The translations under genes and the position numbers were made by a program. A stretch of DNA of 64,000 bases from Glutamicibacter sp. B1 (GTDB taxonomy: Bacteria > Actinomycetota > Actinomycetes > Actinomycetales > Micrococcaceae): the NCBI RefSeq assembly GCF_039602135.1, contig NZ_CP125942.1, forward strand, positions 3,472,001-3,536,000. Direction: 5' to 3'. How positions within the stretch are numbered: position 1 is the stretch's first letter; each line of letters starts with the position of its first letter. The notes beneath the pieces were generated by a model that saw only the letters and a program-made list of their open reading frames with translations, was not told the origin of the DNA and did no database searches. Below are positions 1-7,998 of the stretch, one piece after another.

Positions 1-139
1 TCCCCACAAAAAACCACGGGCCACTGTATTGGACGGCAATGTGGATGATCAGAAAAGTTGCGCCCCAGACGACGGTGGCGAGAACCAATACGGCTTCCTG
101 GCGGGAGAACGCACGCCAACGGGACTGATTGTGCAACAT
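1..139 (-). CDS. DMT-superfamily (EamA) transporter, N-terminal fragment
   Basis: The gene runs off the left edge, so only about 46 codons are visible. They read from an ATG at 139 and contain a hydrophobic first helix, 'VLATVVWGATFLIIHIAV', with the W-G-x-x-F pattern typical of the first membrane segment of EamA/RhaT-type drug-metabolite transporters. The family exports or imports small metabolites across the cytoplasmic membrane; the substrate cannot be told from this piece. It is divergent from the XRE-cupin regulator at 172, and a perfect inverted repeat covers its start codon, which suggests direct control by that regulator. The family call is moderately firm because the fragment is short. 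Confidence 0.6.
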   Translation of the reverse strand, partial: MLHNQSRWRAFSRQEAVLVLATVVWGATFLIIHIAVQYSGPWFFVG

Positions 140-150
140 AATGCACAATC
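127..150. promoter_or_regulatory. Inverted repeat, probable operator of the XRE-cupin regulator
   Basis: GATTGTGCA (127-135) and TGCACAATC (142-150) form a perfect 9-bp inverted repeat with a 6-base spacer. It lies between the divergent transporter and regulator genes and includes the transporter start codon (137-139). Binding here would block initiation on the left side. That the XRE-cupin protein binds it is inferred from position only. Confidence 0.6.
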
Positions 151-171
151 TTATGGTGAATAATAGTTCAC

Positions 172-726
172 ATGCAAACCAGTGACAGCGCAGAAGTACT
201 GACCCACGTCAGTAGAAATGTTCGCCGGCTACGACTTGCTACAGGCTTGAGCCAAGCAGCCCTCGCCGACCAATCAGGGGTTAGCCGACGCACGGTGATC
301 AAATTGGAAGCCGGCGAAGCAAACATCAGCCTCACCGGGCTAGACCGACTTGCGGAGTCTTTGGGCGTGACGTTTGTTGACCTGGTCGCAGAACCCTCAG
401 CTCCACGTTCCTTTATCAATGAAATCGTATGGAGAGGGCAACACCCTCGAAGCGTGGCGACCCTCATGGCTTCCGTTCCAGCAAACAAAGAAGCGCAGCT
501 TTTAACCTGGTCTCTTGAACCCACGGAGCGTTATGTTGGCGAACCGGATCCTGCCGGTTGGTCAGAAATGATTCTGGTTTTTGAAGGAACCCTGCGCATC
601 GTCACTACCGAAGAAACCGTACTGCGCTCTGCCGGTGAGCACTACGCCTTTGCCACCTCGCAGGACTTCTCCTATGTCAACGAAGGACAGCAGCTGACTC
701 GTTTTGCCCGCATTGTCGTTAGCTGA
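172..726 (+). CDS. XRE-family regulator with C-terminal cupin domain
   Basis: A cytoplasmic transcription factor of 184 residues. Residues about 14-66 form a lambda-repressor-like helix-turn-helix (LSQAALADQSGVSRRTVIKLEAG), and residues about 100-183 form a single cupin barrel that usually senses a small ligand. This arrangement (SutR/YdcN-like) is common for regulators encoded beside, and controlling, a divergent transporter. Here the neighbour is a DMT exporter and a perfect inverted repeat lies between the two. The start ATG at 172 fits the beginning of the HTH. The last 50 bases overlap the apparent end of the opposing dioxygenase-like gene. Ligand unknown. Confidence 0.85.
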   Translation: MQTSDSAEVLTHVSRNVRRLRLATGLSQAALADQSGVSRRTVIKLEAGEANISLTGLDRLAESLGVTFVDLVAEPSAPRSFINEIVWRGQHPRSVATLMASVPANKEAQLLTWSLEPTERYVGEPDPAGWSEMILVFEGTLRIVTTEETVLRSAGEHYAFATSQDFSYVNEGQQLTRFARIVVS

Positions 727-1820
727 CGCGAAGTTTTGAAAAATAAACAGAGCCTAAAGGCCAGCGGATAGCATTGCTGCTCCGCTGGCCTAAGACGATA
801 ACTGCTGGAATCAGTTGATGGTGAGGCAGAGGTTGTGCCCTCATCAGATGGCATCGAAGGAGCTCCCGATGGTGGAGTTCCGCCCGGTGCGCCCGAAGGT
901 GGGGTGCCACCTTGCTCACCTGGTCCACCTGAAGGCGGGGTTCCCCCGCCACCCATACCGCCACCATCCGGGGCGGAACCTGCAGATGGTTCAGTGTTGG
1001 TATCGACGTTGACGGTCAGTTTTACCGTGTAGCCCGAAGTTGTATCTCCGGTTACTGTTGCCAGCTGTGAAACGCCACCATCGTCGCCAAAGACATTGTC
1101 AGTCTCCAATGTCAGGCTCTTCATATTCGTGACTGACTTTTCGTATCCCGAGGTAGCAAATGCTGCGTCGCAGATATCCTTCGGCAAAGCTACCTGAGAC
1201 GTGGCGATGGCATTGGTGGAATCGGTAATGGAGTCGGTATCTGGGTAAACCTCAAAGTGAATGTGTGGCCAACGGCCCGAGTAACAGGCCGGGAAGATAC
1301 TGGTGTAACGAACAATGCCATCGGCGTCAGCTACCTGCACACCGCGCAAGTAGTTCTCGTTTTCCAGGCCAGTGGAGTACATCGAGTATTCACCGTCACG
1401 GTCACAATGCCAGACATAAACTGCTACGCCTTCAAAGGGAGCGTTGCCATTGGCCATGTCCACGATGCTCAGCTCGAGAGTCATGGGAATGCCTTCAGCG
1501 GTGGTGGTGCTTTCGCCGAAGCTAGAACGGATATCGCTTCGAACGATGCCGCTTTCTTCGAGAACATCTGGGCCGTTCGAACCATCACCCGGGTAAGGAC
1601 CAGCGGTTTCGTCGGGAATCTCAGCGGTGGTGGATGAGTCTGAACTGCTCGTTGGTGCACAGGCCGCCAAGGCGAAACCTACAGCGCCTAGCCCAACACC
1701 GGCCAGCACCTTTCGACGCTCAATGAGTGTTCCTACGTCGAAGGCCAGACCCTGGTCTTCGAGGTCTTCTTCCGGTCGGGGCAAGGGACGAGAGCCAAAC
1801 CAACGTGGTGGGGGATTCAT
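672..1820 (-). CDS. Intradiol ring-cleavage dioxygenase-like Tat lipoprotein
   Basis: An exported protein related to the protocatechuate/catechol dioxygenase fold. A twin-arginine signal (ERRKVLAG, residues 34-41) leads into a lipobox ending at Cys54 (FALAAC), so the product should be folded in the cytosol and anchored outside the membrane. Candidate Fe(III) ligands are visible: Tyr145, Tyr180, His186 and His188 (ACYSGRWPHIHFEVY). A Gly/Pro-rich tail with TPPSG repeats follows at about residues 280-330. The family includes secreted dioxygenases of unclear substrate. The last 35-40 residues are odd: the frame reads straight through a strong terminator hairpin (758-791) and into the opposite regulator gene. 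A lost stop or frameshift near position 790 is likely, so the true C-terminus is uncertain. Confidence 0.8.
   Translation of the reverse strand: MNPPPRWFGSRPLPRPEEDLEDQGLAFDVGTLIERRKVLAGVGLGAVGFALAACAPTSSSDSSTTAEIPDETAGPYPGDGSNGPDVLEESGIVRSDIRSSFGESTTTAEGIPMTLELSIVDMANGNAPFEGVAVYVWHCDRDGEYSMYSTGLENENYLRGVQVADADGIVRYTSIFPACYSGRWPHIHFEVYPDTDSITDSTNAIATSQVALPKDICDAAFATSGYEKSVTNMKSLTLETDNVFGDDGGVSQLATVTGDTTSGYTVKLTVNVDTNTEPSAGSAPDGGGMGGGGTPPSGGPGEQGGTPPSGAPGGTPPSGAPSMPSDEGTTSASPSTDSSSYRLRPAEQQCYPLAFRLCLFFKTSRQLTTMRAKRVSCCPSLT
758..791. terminator. Bidirectional terminator hairpin
   Basis: An 11-bp perfect stem (AGGCCAGCGGA, 758-768; complement 781-791) with a 12-base loop sits between the convergent XRE-cupin and dioxygenase-like genes. 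The minus-strand exit is T-rich (TTTATTTTTC). It lies inside the annotated end of the dioxygenase-like frame, which argues that this frame should stop earlier. Confidence 0.7.
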
Positions 1821-2028
1821 GAATGCTCCTATGAAAAAGTGTGAAATAAAGGGTGCAACTAAAGCATAGGAATAGCTACAGAGGATTGACCCAGCTAGCC
1901 CTGTGTAGTTTCTATGGCCACTTCCCCGGTGGTCAGATACTTAGATAGTTCGCCGTTTCCCTTTTACTGACATCGACAGGTCGCTAGGGTAAAGAGCAGT
2001 TACCCACCCACCCGTTTAGGGAGCTACT

Positions 2029-3057
2029 GTGCCTCTTTCACTACCGAGCCCATCATTTGCTCATCCCTCAACGGCGCCCGCAGTGAACTGGGGGATTCTA
2101 GGACCAGGCTGGATTGCCACGCAGTTCGCCAGTTCCCTCACGACTTTGACACAGAGCCGCATCTCAGCGGTGGGTTCGCGCAGCCAGGAACGTTCAGCAA
2201 GGTTCGCCCGCGAACATGGTGATAATGACACGAGCGCCTACGGTTCATATGATCAAGTACTTCTGGATCCCACGGTCGACGTGGTCTACATAGCAGTCCC
2301 GCACAGCGGACACGCGGACTTGGCACTACAAGCTATCAGCGCAGGAAAGCATGTTCTGGTGGAAAAGCCGCTGACTCTCAACTCCGCCCAAACCCAGCAG
2401 GTCATCACCGCGGCCAAAGCCGCCAAAGTCTTTGTTATGGAAGCAATGTGGTCGCGCCTTCTGCCCGTCGGTAGCGTCATCTCGCAGGTCATCACATCGG
2501 GACTGCTCGGTCAGATCATTGCCGTTAATGCGGATTTCGGAGCACAATTTGCCGTTGACCCCACCTCAAGGATCTATGATCCAGCGCTGGGTGGTGGAGC
2601 ATTGCTTGATCTAGGGATCTACCCGATTGCTTTTAGCCATATGGTCTCCCCTGCTCAGCGACTTCTGCACGCCTCCGGGCGCATGACCCACAGCGGTGTT
2701 GATGCTTCTTTTACAGCGTTACTTGCCAATGAGGACGGTTCCACGTCCAGCATCTTCAGCAGCATCGAAACTGACTCTCCGCAGTCAGCTTGGATTGCCG
2801 GAACTAAGGCAACTCTAGAGGTGCAGCGCCCCATTTTTGCCAGTAGCCGACTCACATTGCGCCGTAGTGATGGCAGTATTGCCGACAGCAAGGATTTCAC
2901 CGAGCATTCCCCCGCCACTGGTCTGGGTTGGGAAGCGGCGCATGTCGCGCAGTGCCTCAGCGAAGGGCTACTTGAGTCGCCGGTGATTCCGCTGCACGAT
3001 TCGTTAGCCATTGCTGACACGATGGATCTCATCGCCGAAGAACTACGCCGTAGCTAG
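2029..3057 (+). CDS. Gfo/Idh/MocA-family oxidoreductase (dihydrodiol dehydrogenase-like)
   Basis: An NAD(P)-dependent dehydrogenase of 342 residues, normal length for the family. The N-terminal Rossmann fold begins 'NWGILGPGWIA' (about residues 22-32), the conserved E-K-P lies in 'GKHVLVEKPL', and the C-terminal domain carries 'MWSRLLP' and 'GGGALLDLGIYP'. These last motifs resemble the dimeric dihydrodiol dehydrogenase / 1,5-anhydrofructose reductase branch rather than the inositol dehydrogenases found later in this window. The start is a GTG at 2029 preceded by GGGAG. The gene stands alone, its stop overlapping the stop of the convergent hydrolase in a shared CTAG. The substrate is unknown, probably a sugar or polyol. 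Confidence 0.85.
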   Translation: MPLSLPSPSFAHPSTAPAVNWGILGPGWIATQFASSLTTLTQSRISAVGSRSQERSARFAREHGDNDTSAYGSYDQVLLDPTVDVVYIAVPHSGHADLALQAISAGKHVLVEKPLTLNSAQTQQVITAAKAAKVFVMEAMWSRLLPVGSVISQVITSGLLGQIIAVNADFGAQFAVDPTSRIYDPALGGGALLDLGIYPIAFSHMVSPAQRLLHASGRMTHSGVDASFTALLANEDGSTSSIFSSIETDSPQSAWIAGTKATLEVQRPIFASSRLTLRRSDGSIADSKDFTEHSPATGLGWEAAHVAQCLSEGLLESPVIPLHDSLAIADTMDLIAEELRRS

Positions 3058-3860
3058 AGAATCGGTTCTGCCGGGTGCAGGGCACTGTGCTTGAGCACAT
3101 CCTCCATCAGCTGTTGCGGCCATACATTCACTTCTTCACGGGTGCTGGCAACGTCCAACCTCGCCTGCGGCAACGCATATAACAATGCCTGCGCGGTAGT
3201 GACCGGATGGGATGGATCCTCGGTCCACGCAAGGATGTGGGTGGGCACGGTGACTCGGGCCAGCTGCGCTAGTTGTGGCAGGTCACTGGCGGCAGCACCA
3301 CGAAGAATAGTAGGCAATAACTGCGGTGAATTATCCGGGACAGTGATCGGATTGCCGATAGTTGCGGGAGGTACTGGCTGATCTACATCAGCTTGGATAA
3401 AGGCCTCCCACCCCTGAGTTTCCAGCATTTGAGCTTGATCTAAGTAGGCTTGGGCTTTGGCCTTCCGCGATTCCCACGCCGTTGGCGGTAGTAGTAGGGT
3501 CAGCCCACAGAAGCGTTCGGGCTCTTTGATTGCTGCGTACAGCAAAGTAGCGCAACCCATCGAAGGGCCCACACCGTACACTTTTTCGTTCGGGAAGTAC
3601 TCATGGAGCAAAGCTAAGAGATCATCTGCAAGGTTCTTCCACTCATAGTCTTCAACCACTTTGCGTCCGGTGGATTCTCCGTGTCCGCGCGCATCATAGC
3701 GAAGCAACCGTGTGCCGCTCAGCCCCCGGCCGAGATCCATATTCAGTACGCGGTCACGGGCCCGGCTGGAGGTCAGCCCGTGTAACTGAACTACCGGATG
3801 CCCACCTTCATCACTGAGTTCTACTGCAAGTTCAGCGCCTTGAACACTAAATTTCGCCAT
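3054..3860 (-). CDS. Alpha/beta hydrolase
   Basis: A 268-residue serine hydrolase. The oxyanion region 'VVQLHGLTSS' (about 23-32) and the nucleophile elbow G-P-S-M-G ('VYGVGPSMGCATLL', about 94-107) are both present. A late Asp ('ILAWTEDPSHPV') and a His near the end complete a plausible Ser-Asp-His triad. No signal peptide is seen, so it acts in the cytosol. Esterase, lactonase or thioesterase activity cannot be separated by eye. It is transcribed divergently from the condensation-domain/GNAT gene, with 50 bases between their start codons. The stop overlaps that of the convergent oxidoreductase. Confidence 0.8.
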   Translation of the reverse strand: MAKFSVQGAELAVELSDEGGHPVVQLHGLTSSRARDRVLNMDLGRGLSGTRLLRYDARGHGESTGRKVVEDYEWKNLADDLLALLHEYFPNEKVYGVGPSMGCATLLYAAIKEPERFCGLTLLLPPTAWESRKAKAQAYLDQAQMLETQGWEAFIQADVDQPVPPATIGNPITVPDNSPQLLPTILRGAAASDLPQLAQLARVTVPTHILAWTEDPSHPVTTAQALLYALPQARLDVASTREEVNVWPQQLMEDVLKHSALHPAEPIL

Positions 3861-3910
3861 AATCCAAGTTCGCTTCCGTCATAGTCAATCTTGGGTAATA
3901 GGATAACGCC

Positions 3911-5677
3911 ATGAGACTGACGAACGTTGCACAGTTACGGTTGCCCTTCGGAAAGTTGCACGGTTACGACCTCTCGGTCCAACCTACCGATATTGAGTTG
4001 CCTATTTCTTTTGATCAGAGGCGTCATGTCTCTCTGGGCCAACGTCCAGGATCATGGATGGCCATCAGTTTCAGGTTGCCAGCCAAGGTGAGCTTAGAAG
4101 ATCTGGCTACCGCCTGGTTAGAAGTCATCAACCACCATGGAACCATGCGGTCAGCCTTCAGCCATGACTCTCAAGGCGAACTACGACTTGAGCAGATCAA
4201 CGTTTCACCCGGTGCTTGGGTGCAGCACCCTGTGGCCAGCGGTCAGTCAATGAATGAAGCCTTGAGAGATGTTTTTGACCAAGCCTGCGCTCCCTTTAAT
4301 GCCCCGTCTCACCGTTTGTGTCTCTTGGAAACCGCGCTGGAATCAACCCTCATCATTGCCTCAGATCATTCACACGTCGACATGTGGTCCATGCTGGTCA
4401 TCGTGCGTGATCTACTGCGAGCGCTGGGGCTTTCCGATGATGACGTGGTCGCACAGCCGCTACCCGCGCCAAGCTTTACCGATCACACCCGCGCGTTATC
4501 CGAACGTGAACGTGCACCACGTGAGGTGCACCAACGCTGGGCAGAGGTCTTGGAAGCCAGCGGTTCGGTGATGCCCCGCTTCCCTTTGCCCCTGGGAGAA
4601 CCAGTCCCCCACGCCGAACGGGTAGAAGTCCGAGATGTCTTGGATGTCGATGACAGCGCGGCTTTTGCTGCTCAAGCCAAAGAGGATTCTGTCTCCACGT
4701 TGAGCGCTGTTGTTTCGGCGATGACCTCGGTGACGTTGGAACTGGCCCAGGCCCCGCTACGTGCGGTCTTTCCGGTGCATAGCCGCTACGATCACCAATG
4801 GAATGACTCGGTGGGCTGGTTCATCACCAATTCGGTCATTGAATCCTCCGATCCTGCCCCGCTGGCCTGCGCGGCTGCCGTCAAGGAAGCGGTACGACTC
4901 GGTTCGTGGCCGCTGGAAGAAATCCTGGAACCCTTTGGGGGTATGCCCGAAGCCCCAGGGATGTTCGCCATTTCCTGGTTGGACCTGCGCCGACTCCCGG
5001 TGCGCGTTGACTCTATCGGTCTTCAAGCGCAGTACATCAGCGCCAATATCCGCACCGATGGGGTGATGTTGTGGTTCATCCTTGATGATGCCGGTCTACA
5101 TCTGCGTTGCCGCTATCCCGATACCGCCGAGGGCCGTGAACATGTGGGTGGCTGGCTTGATGCCCTGATCCTCAAACTACGTTCACAGGCCCGCGCTTCA
5201 GCCGGTGGACTGCTGCGCCTGGGTGAACGCCGTTACCGTGTGCAACGAGCCGAACGCTCTGATGTACCAGCCATTGTCGCACTACTTACCGATGACAAGT
5301 TGGGTGCCACCCGTGAAGGCAGCGAGCTGGTGACCTATGAACGGGCTTTCGACAAGATCAGCCGCGACTCATCCAACTATCTTGCAGTAGTCCGCGATGA
5401 ACAAGACACTGTCATCGGGACGATGCAGTTATCAATCATTCCGGGGTTATCCCGCAACGGCACCACACGTCTACAGATTGAAGGTGTTCGCGTGGCCGCC
5501 AGCGAAAGGTCGCAAGGAGTCGGCCGGGCAATGCTTGAATGGGCGCATACCCACGGTCGGGCTCGCGGTGCCCGCCTGGCACAACTGACCACCGATAATT
5601 CGAGGGTCAAGGCCCACGAGTTTTATGCACGTTTGGGGTATGAACAGAGCCATGTGGGGCTTAAATTGCAGCTTTAG
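3911..5677 (+). CDS. Condensation-domain / GNAT acetyltransferase fusion
   Basis: A 588-residue two-domain protein. Residues about 30-430 resemble the chloramphenicol-acetyltransferase-like fold of NRPS condensation and PapA-type acyltransferases. The core motif HHxxxDG appears as D152-H153-S-H-V-D157-M, so the second, catalytic His and the structural Asp are kept while the first His and the Gly are not. Residues about 440-588 form a GNAT N-acetyltransferase with the acetyl-CoA loop 'SQGVGRAM'. No adenylation or carrier domain is encoded nearby, so a stand-alone acyl-transfer enzyme is more likely than a peptide synthetase part. The fusion is unusual. Substrate and product are unknown. The start is an ATG at 3911; the upstream gap is short. 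Confidence 0.75.
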   Translation: MRLTNVAQLRLPFGKLHGYDLSVQPTDIELPISFDQRRHVSLGQRPGSWMAISFRLPAKVSLEDLATAWLEVINHHGTMRSAFSHDSQGELRLEQINVSPGAWVQHPVASGQSMNEALRDVFDQACAPFNAPSHRLCLLETALESTLIIASDHSHVDMWSMLVIVRDLLRALGLSDDDVVAQPLPAPSFTDHTRALSERERAPREVHQRWAEVLEASGSVMPRFPLPLGEPVPHAERVEVRDVLDVDDSAAFAAQAKEDSVSTLSAVVSAMTSVTLELAQAPLRAVFPVHSRYDHQWNDSVGWFITNSVIESSDPAPLACAAAVKEAVRLGSWPLEEILEPFGGMPEAPGMFAISWLDLRRLPVRVDSIGLQAQYISANIRTDGVMLWFILDDAGLHLRCRYPDTAEGREHVGGWLDALILKLRSQARASAGGLLRLGERRYRVQRAERSDVPAIVALLTDDKLGATREGSELVTYERAFDKISRDSSNYLAVVRDEQDTVIGTMQLSIIPGLSRNGTTRLQIEGVRVAASERSQGVGRAMLEWAHTHGRARGARLAQLTTDNSRVKAHEFYARLGYEQSHVGLKLQL

Positions 5678-5762
5678 GTCTGGTGATCGTTATCCGAAAA
5701 CTATGTGTGCAATCCTATGTGCCACTTACACTGCTGGTAGTCGTGGTCTGAGTCGTAAACTG

Positions 5763-5780
5763 GTGAATACATGTATTCAC
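5763..5780. promoter_or_regulatory. 18-bp palindrome, probable antitoxin operator
   Basis: GTGAATACATGTATTCAC is a perfect palindrome 17 bases before the start of the RHH antitoxin gene, just upstream of a strong AAGGAGG ribosome site. Ribbon-helix-helix antitoxins usually repress their own promoter by binding such a site. Confidence 0.65.
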
Positions 5781-5797
5781 TTTTGAAGGAGGACTAG

Positions 5798-6025
5798 ATG
5801 CCAACCAGCATTCGACTACCTCAAGAGACTGAAGAGCGCCTTGACCGATTAGCCGCCTCAACAGGCCGCTCTAAAGCGTTCTACTTACGCGAGCTGATCA
5901 CGACCGGACTTGATCGGATTGAGCGGGAATACACCATCGCCCAGAACGCCTCCGAGATTCGGGCAGGTCGTCGCCAGACCGTTTCCAGTGATGATGTAAG
6001 GCGTGAACTTGGCCTGGGAGGGTAG
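5798..6025 (+). CDS. Ribbon-helix-helix antitoxin (RelB/StbD type)
   Basis: A 75-residue protein whose N-terminus 'MPTSIRLPQETEERLDRLA' and following helix 'GRSKAFYLRELITTGLDRIE' form a standard ribbon-helix-helix DNA-binding domain. The C-terminal third is the toxin-binding tail. In type II systems the protein neutralises a RelE-like mRNA interferase and represses the operon. The start is well supported by AAGGAGG seven bases upstream. A perfect 18-bp palindrome precedes it. The toxin frame overlaps its end, the usual coupling, but that frame is interrupted. It may therefore be an orphan antitoxin. Confidence 0.85.
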   Translation: MPTSIRLPQETEERLDRLAASTGRSKAFYLRELITTGLDRIEREYTIAQNASEIRAGRRQTVSSDDVRRELGLGG

Positions 6026-6272
6026 GTACGACTAGGAGGCGATCAAAGCCTTAAAACGGCTGGATAAACCAGTCTCACAAAAGATCATGAACTACCTCGA
6101 TGAAGTGGCAGCACTTGATGATCCTCGCGTACGTGCCAAGCCCCTGCAAGGCCCGTTGACAGGCCTTTGGCGATACCGCGTCGGAGACTACCGCGTCATT
6201 TGCGATGTAATCGACGGAGAACTCACCATCGTCGCCCTGGATCTAGGTCACCGCTCCAAAATATACCTCTAG
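6003..6272 (+). pseudogene. RelE-family toxin interrupted by an amber codon
   Basis: Reading from a GTG at 6003, inside the antitoxin end, gives 'NLAWEGRYD', a TAG at 6033-6035 (codon 11), then 'EAIKALKRLDKPVSQKIMNY' and a clean RelE/ParE body to 'DLGHRSKIYL' at 6272. Without the stop the product would be 89 residues, the usual RelE length, and the sequence around the stop fits the family pattern (R-Y-D-x-E-A-I-K-A-L). Only one change separates it from an intact mRNA interferase. Translation could restart at the ATG at 6087 (61 residues) but would lack the first helix. The later catalytic-region residues (WRYRVGDYRVIC) are present. It is either a recently inactivated toxin or a sequencing error. 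Confidence 0.7.
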
Positions 6273-6801
6273 CCATTGGATACCCACTCCGTCCAAACGC
6301 ATAGCGCTGAAACTTGGCCAATGGACGTAGAAGTCAGAGCAGTTCACGTTGCTAAGATTCACTGGATGGCGGACCATGGTGAGCCTTTCCCGCATTCGAA
6401 GCAGCTCAGGCTTACGGCCGTCCGTTCCGAAGCGCTGCGACGGGTGACAGGCAGAGGCATTGTCTAGCAGGTAAATCCTCCGACAGAAGAGACCCCGAGG
6501 GAAATAAATTTAGTTGCTCGCCTGATTCAAGTTATTTCTTGAATGAAGTTATGGTCTTGCCAGAATTCTTGCCATCAAGCTGTATTTCTCTGCGGCCGAA
6601 AATCCCATGAGCTCGTCGTACGCCCCAGATTCCTTCACACCATCTATGGAGCCAGAGCTACGATATCTGAGGCGTTTTCCCAGTTACTTAATGTCCATTG
6701 ACTACGGGCTGTAGGCAATCCACCAGACAGGCCCACTTCAGGGGCGCTCAAACAAGTCTGAGACAACACAATCTTCACCATGATGTCACCGGCCCCACCA
6801 T
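6273..6801. other. Intergenic region without recognised gene
   Basis: About 530 bases separate the toxin remnant from galK. Short open frames occur (for example 6276-6467 on the plus strand) but none resembles a known protein, has a convincing ribosome site or shows the third-position GC bias of its neighbours. Short inverted repeats are present (TTCAAG/CTTGAA near 6527-6544). It may hold decayed sequence linked to the toxin locus. Confidence 0.5.
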
Positions 6802-7998
6802 CTACGCGCGGCCGGCCCCCTCGTCAGCCACCACGGCGAAGATATTCGGCTGTACATAACCGGCCTGCTCAAAAGCCTCTAATACCGCCTGGCTGACCGG
6901 TTCCACCTGGTCGCGGTGAATCAAGGCAATGGCACTGCCACCAAAGCCACCACCGGTCATCCGGGCACCTATCGCTCCAGCCCCCATCGCTGCTTCCACA
7001 GCGGCATCAAGTTCTTCACTAGAAATCTCATAGTCATCCCGCATGGAAACATGAGACTGATACAAGTGCTCGCCGACAGCATTGAGGTTACCTTCGCGCA
7101 GAACCTCGACGGTATCCAAGACTCGCTGATTCTCGGTGACAATATGCTTTGCGCGGCGCTTGATCACCGGGTCTTCAATGCCCTCAAGCTGGGCAACATC
7201 GCTTACCTCGCGAAGAGCGTCTACTTTCAAAACTTCGCAGGCTTCTTCGCAGCTTCGTCGACGCGCAGCATAACCACCATCAACATGCGAATGCTCCACC
7301 CGCGTATCAATGACCAATACCACCGCGTCATTTTCCGCCAAGGGCAACGGCACATTCTGCGCCTGCATGGAACGGCAATCCAAGAACAACGCATGCTGCG
7401 CCTGCGACATTAATGAAGCGCTCTGGTCCATGATCCCGGTCGGGGCACCCACAAATTCGTTCTCGGCGCGCTGGGTCAGCTGAGCCATTTCGGTGAGCGA
7501 GAGCCCCAGATCATAGAGATCGTTCAGAGCAACAATGGTCCCAACTTCTAGGGCGTGCGAGGAGGACAATCCCGAGCCCACGGGAACATCCGAGTCCACC
7601 AATAGCTCAAACCCTGATAGTTCAACACCCTCCAGCTGGTTCAGTACCCACACCACGGCCGCCGGATAGGCTGCCCATCCTGGGACCGCACGCGGCACTA
7701 ACTCATCAATAGTGATGGAGGTGATGGGAAGCGAGTCCGCCTGACCGTAGGTTGAGGCGAAGTGAAGTGTTGTGCTCTCTGGTTCCAGTTGCGACTTGCG
7801 ACGGATGGCTACCAAGGCGTTCTTGTCGATGGTAAAGGGCAGGACGTATCCCATGTTGTAGTCGGTGTGTTCACCGATCAGGTTTACTCGTCCCGGGGCA
7901 CGCCAGATGCCTTCCGGATGATGTCCGAAAGTCTTGGTGAACTTTTCTCGTAGTGCGGCCACGCGGGCCGCATGCTCTTGGCTGTCACTAATGCTCAC
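6802..7998 (-). CDS. galK: Galactokinase
   Basis: This cytoplasmic enzyme phosphorylates alpha-D-galactose with ATP to galactose 1-phosphate, the first committed Leloir step. At 398 residues it has the usual length. The galactokinase signature GRVNLIGEHTDYN is at residues 36-48, the GHMP ATP-binding loop 'VPVGSGLSSSHALE' at about 138-151, and the third motif 'GARMTGGGFGGSAIAL' near the C-terminus. It is the last gene of a minus-strand series ABC transporter-galM-galT-galK, and its ATG overlaps the galT stop by four bases, so the two are translationally coupled. Regulation is probably through the LacI operator upstream of the transporter genes. Confidence 0.96.
   Translation of the reverse strand: MSISDSQEHAARVAALREKFTKTFGHHPEGIWRAPGRVNLIGEHTDYNMGYVLPFTIDKNALVAIRRKSQLEPESTTLHFASTYGQADSLPITSITIDELVPRAVPGWAAYPAAVVWVLNQLEGVELSGFELLVDSDVPVGSGLSSSHALEVGTIVALNDLYDLGLSLTEMAQLTQRAENEFVGAPTGIMDQSASLMSQAQHALFLDCRSMQAQNVPLPLAENDAVVLVIDTRVEHSHVDGGYAARRRSCEEACEVLKVDALREVSDVAQLEGIEDPVIKRRAKHIVTENQRVLDTVEVLREGNLNAVGEHLYQSHVSMRDDYEISSEELDAAVEAAMGAGAIGARMTGGGFGGSAIALIHRDQVEPVSQAVLEAFEQAGYVQPNIFAVVADEGAGRA

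Noticed and set aside
1876..1908. Imperfect inverted repeat upstream of the dioxygenase-like gene
   Set aside because: One mismatch in a 9-bp stem with a long loop; too weak to call an operator or attenuator.
6276..6467. Open frame of 63 codons after the toxin remnant
   Set aside because: No ribosome site, no recognisable domain and composition unlike the neighbours; treated as non-coding.
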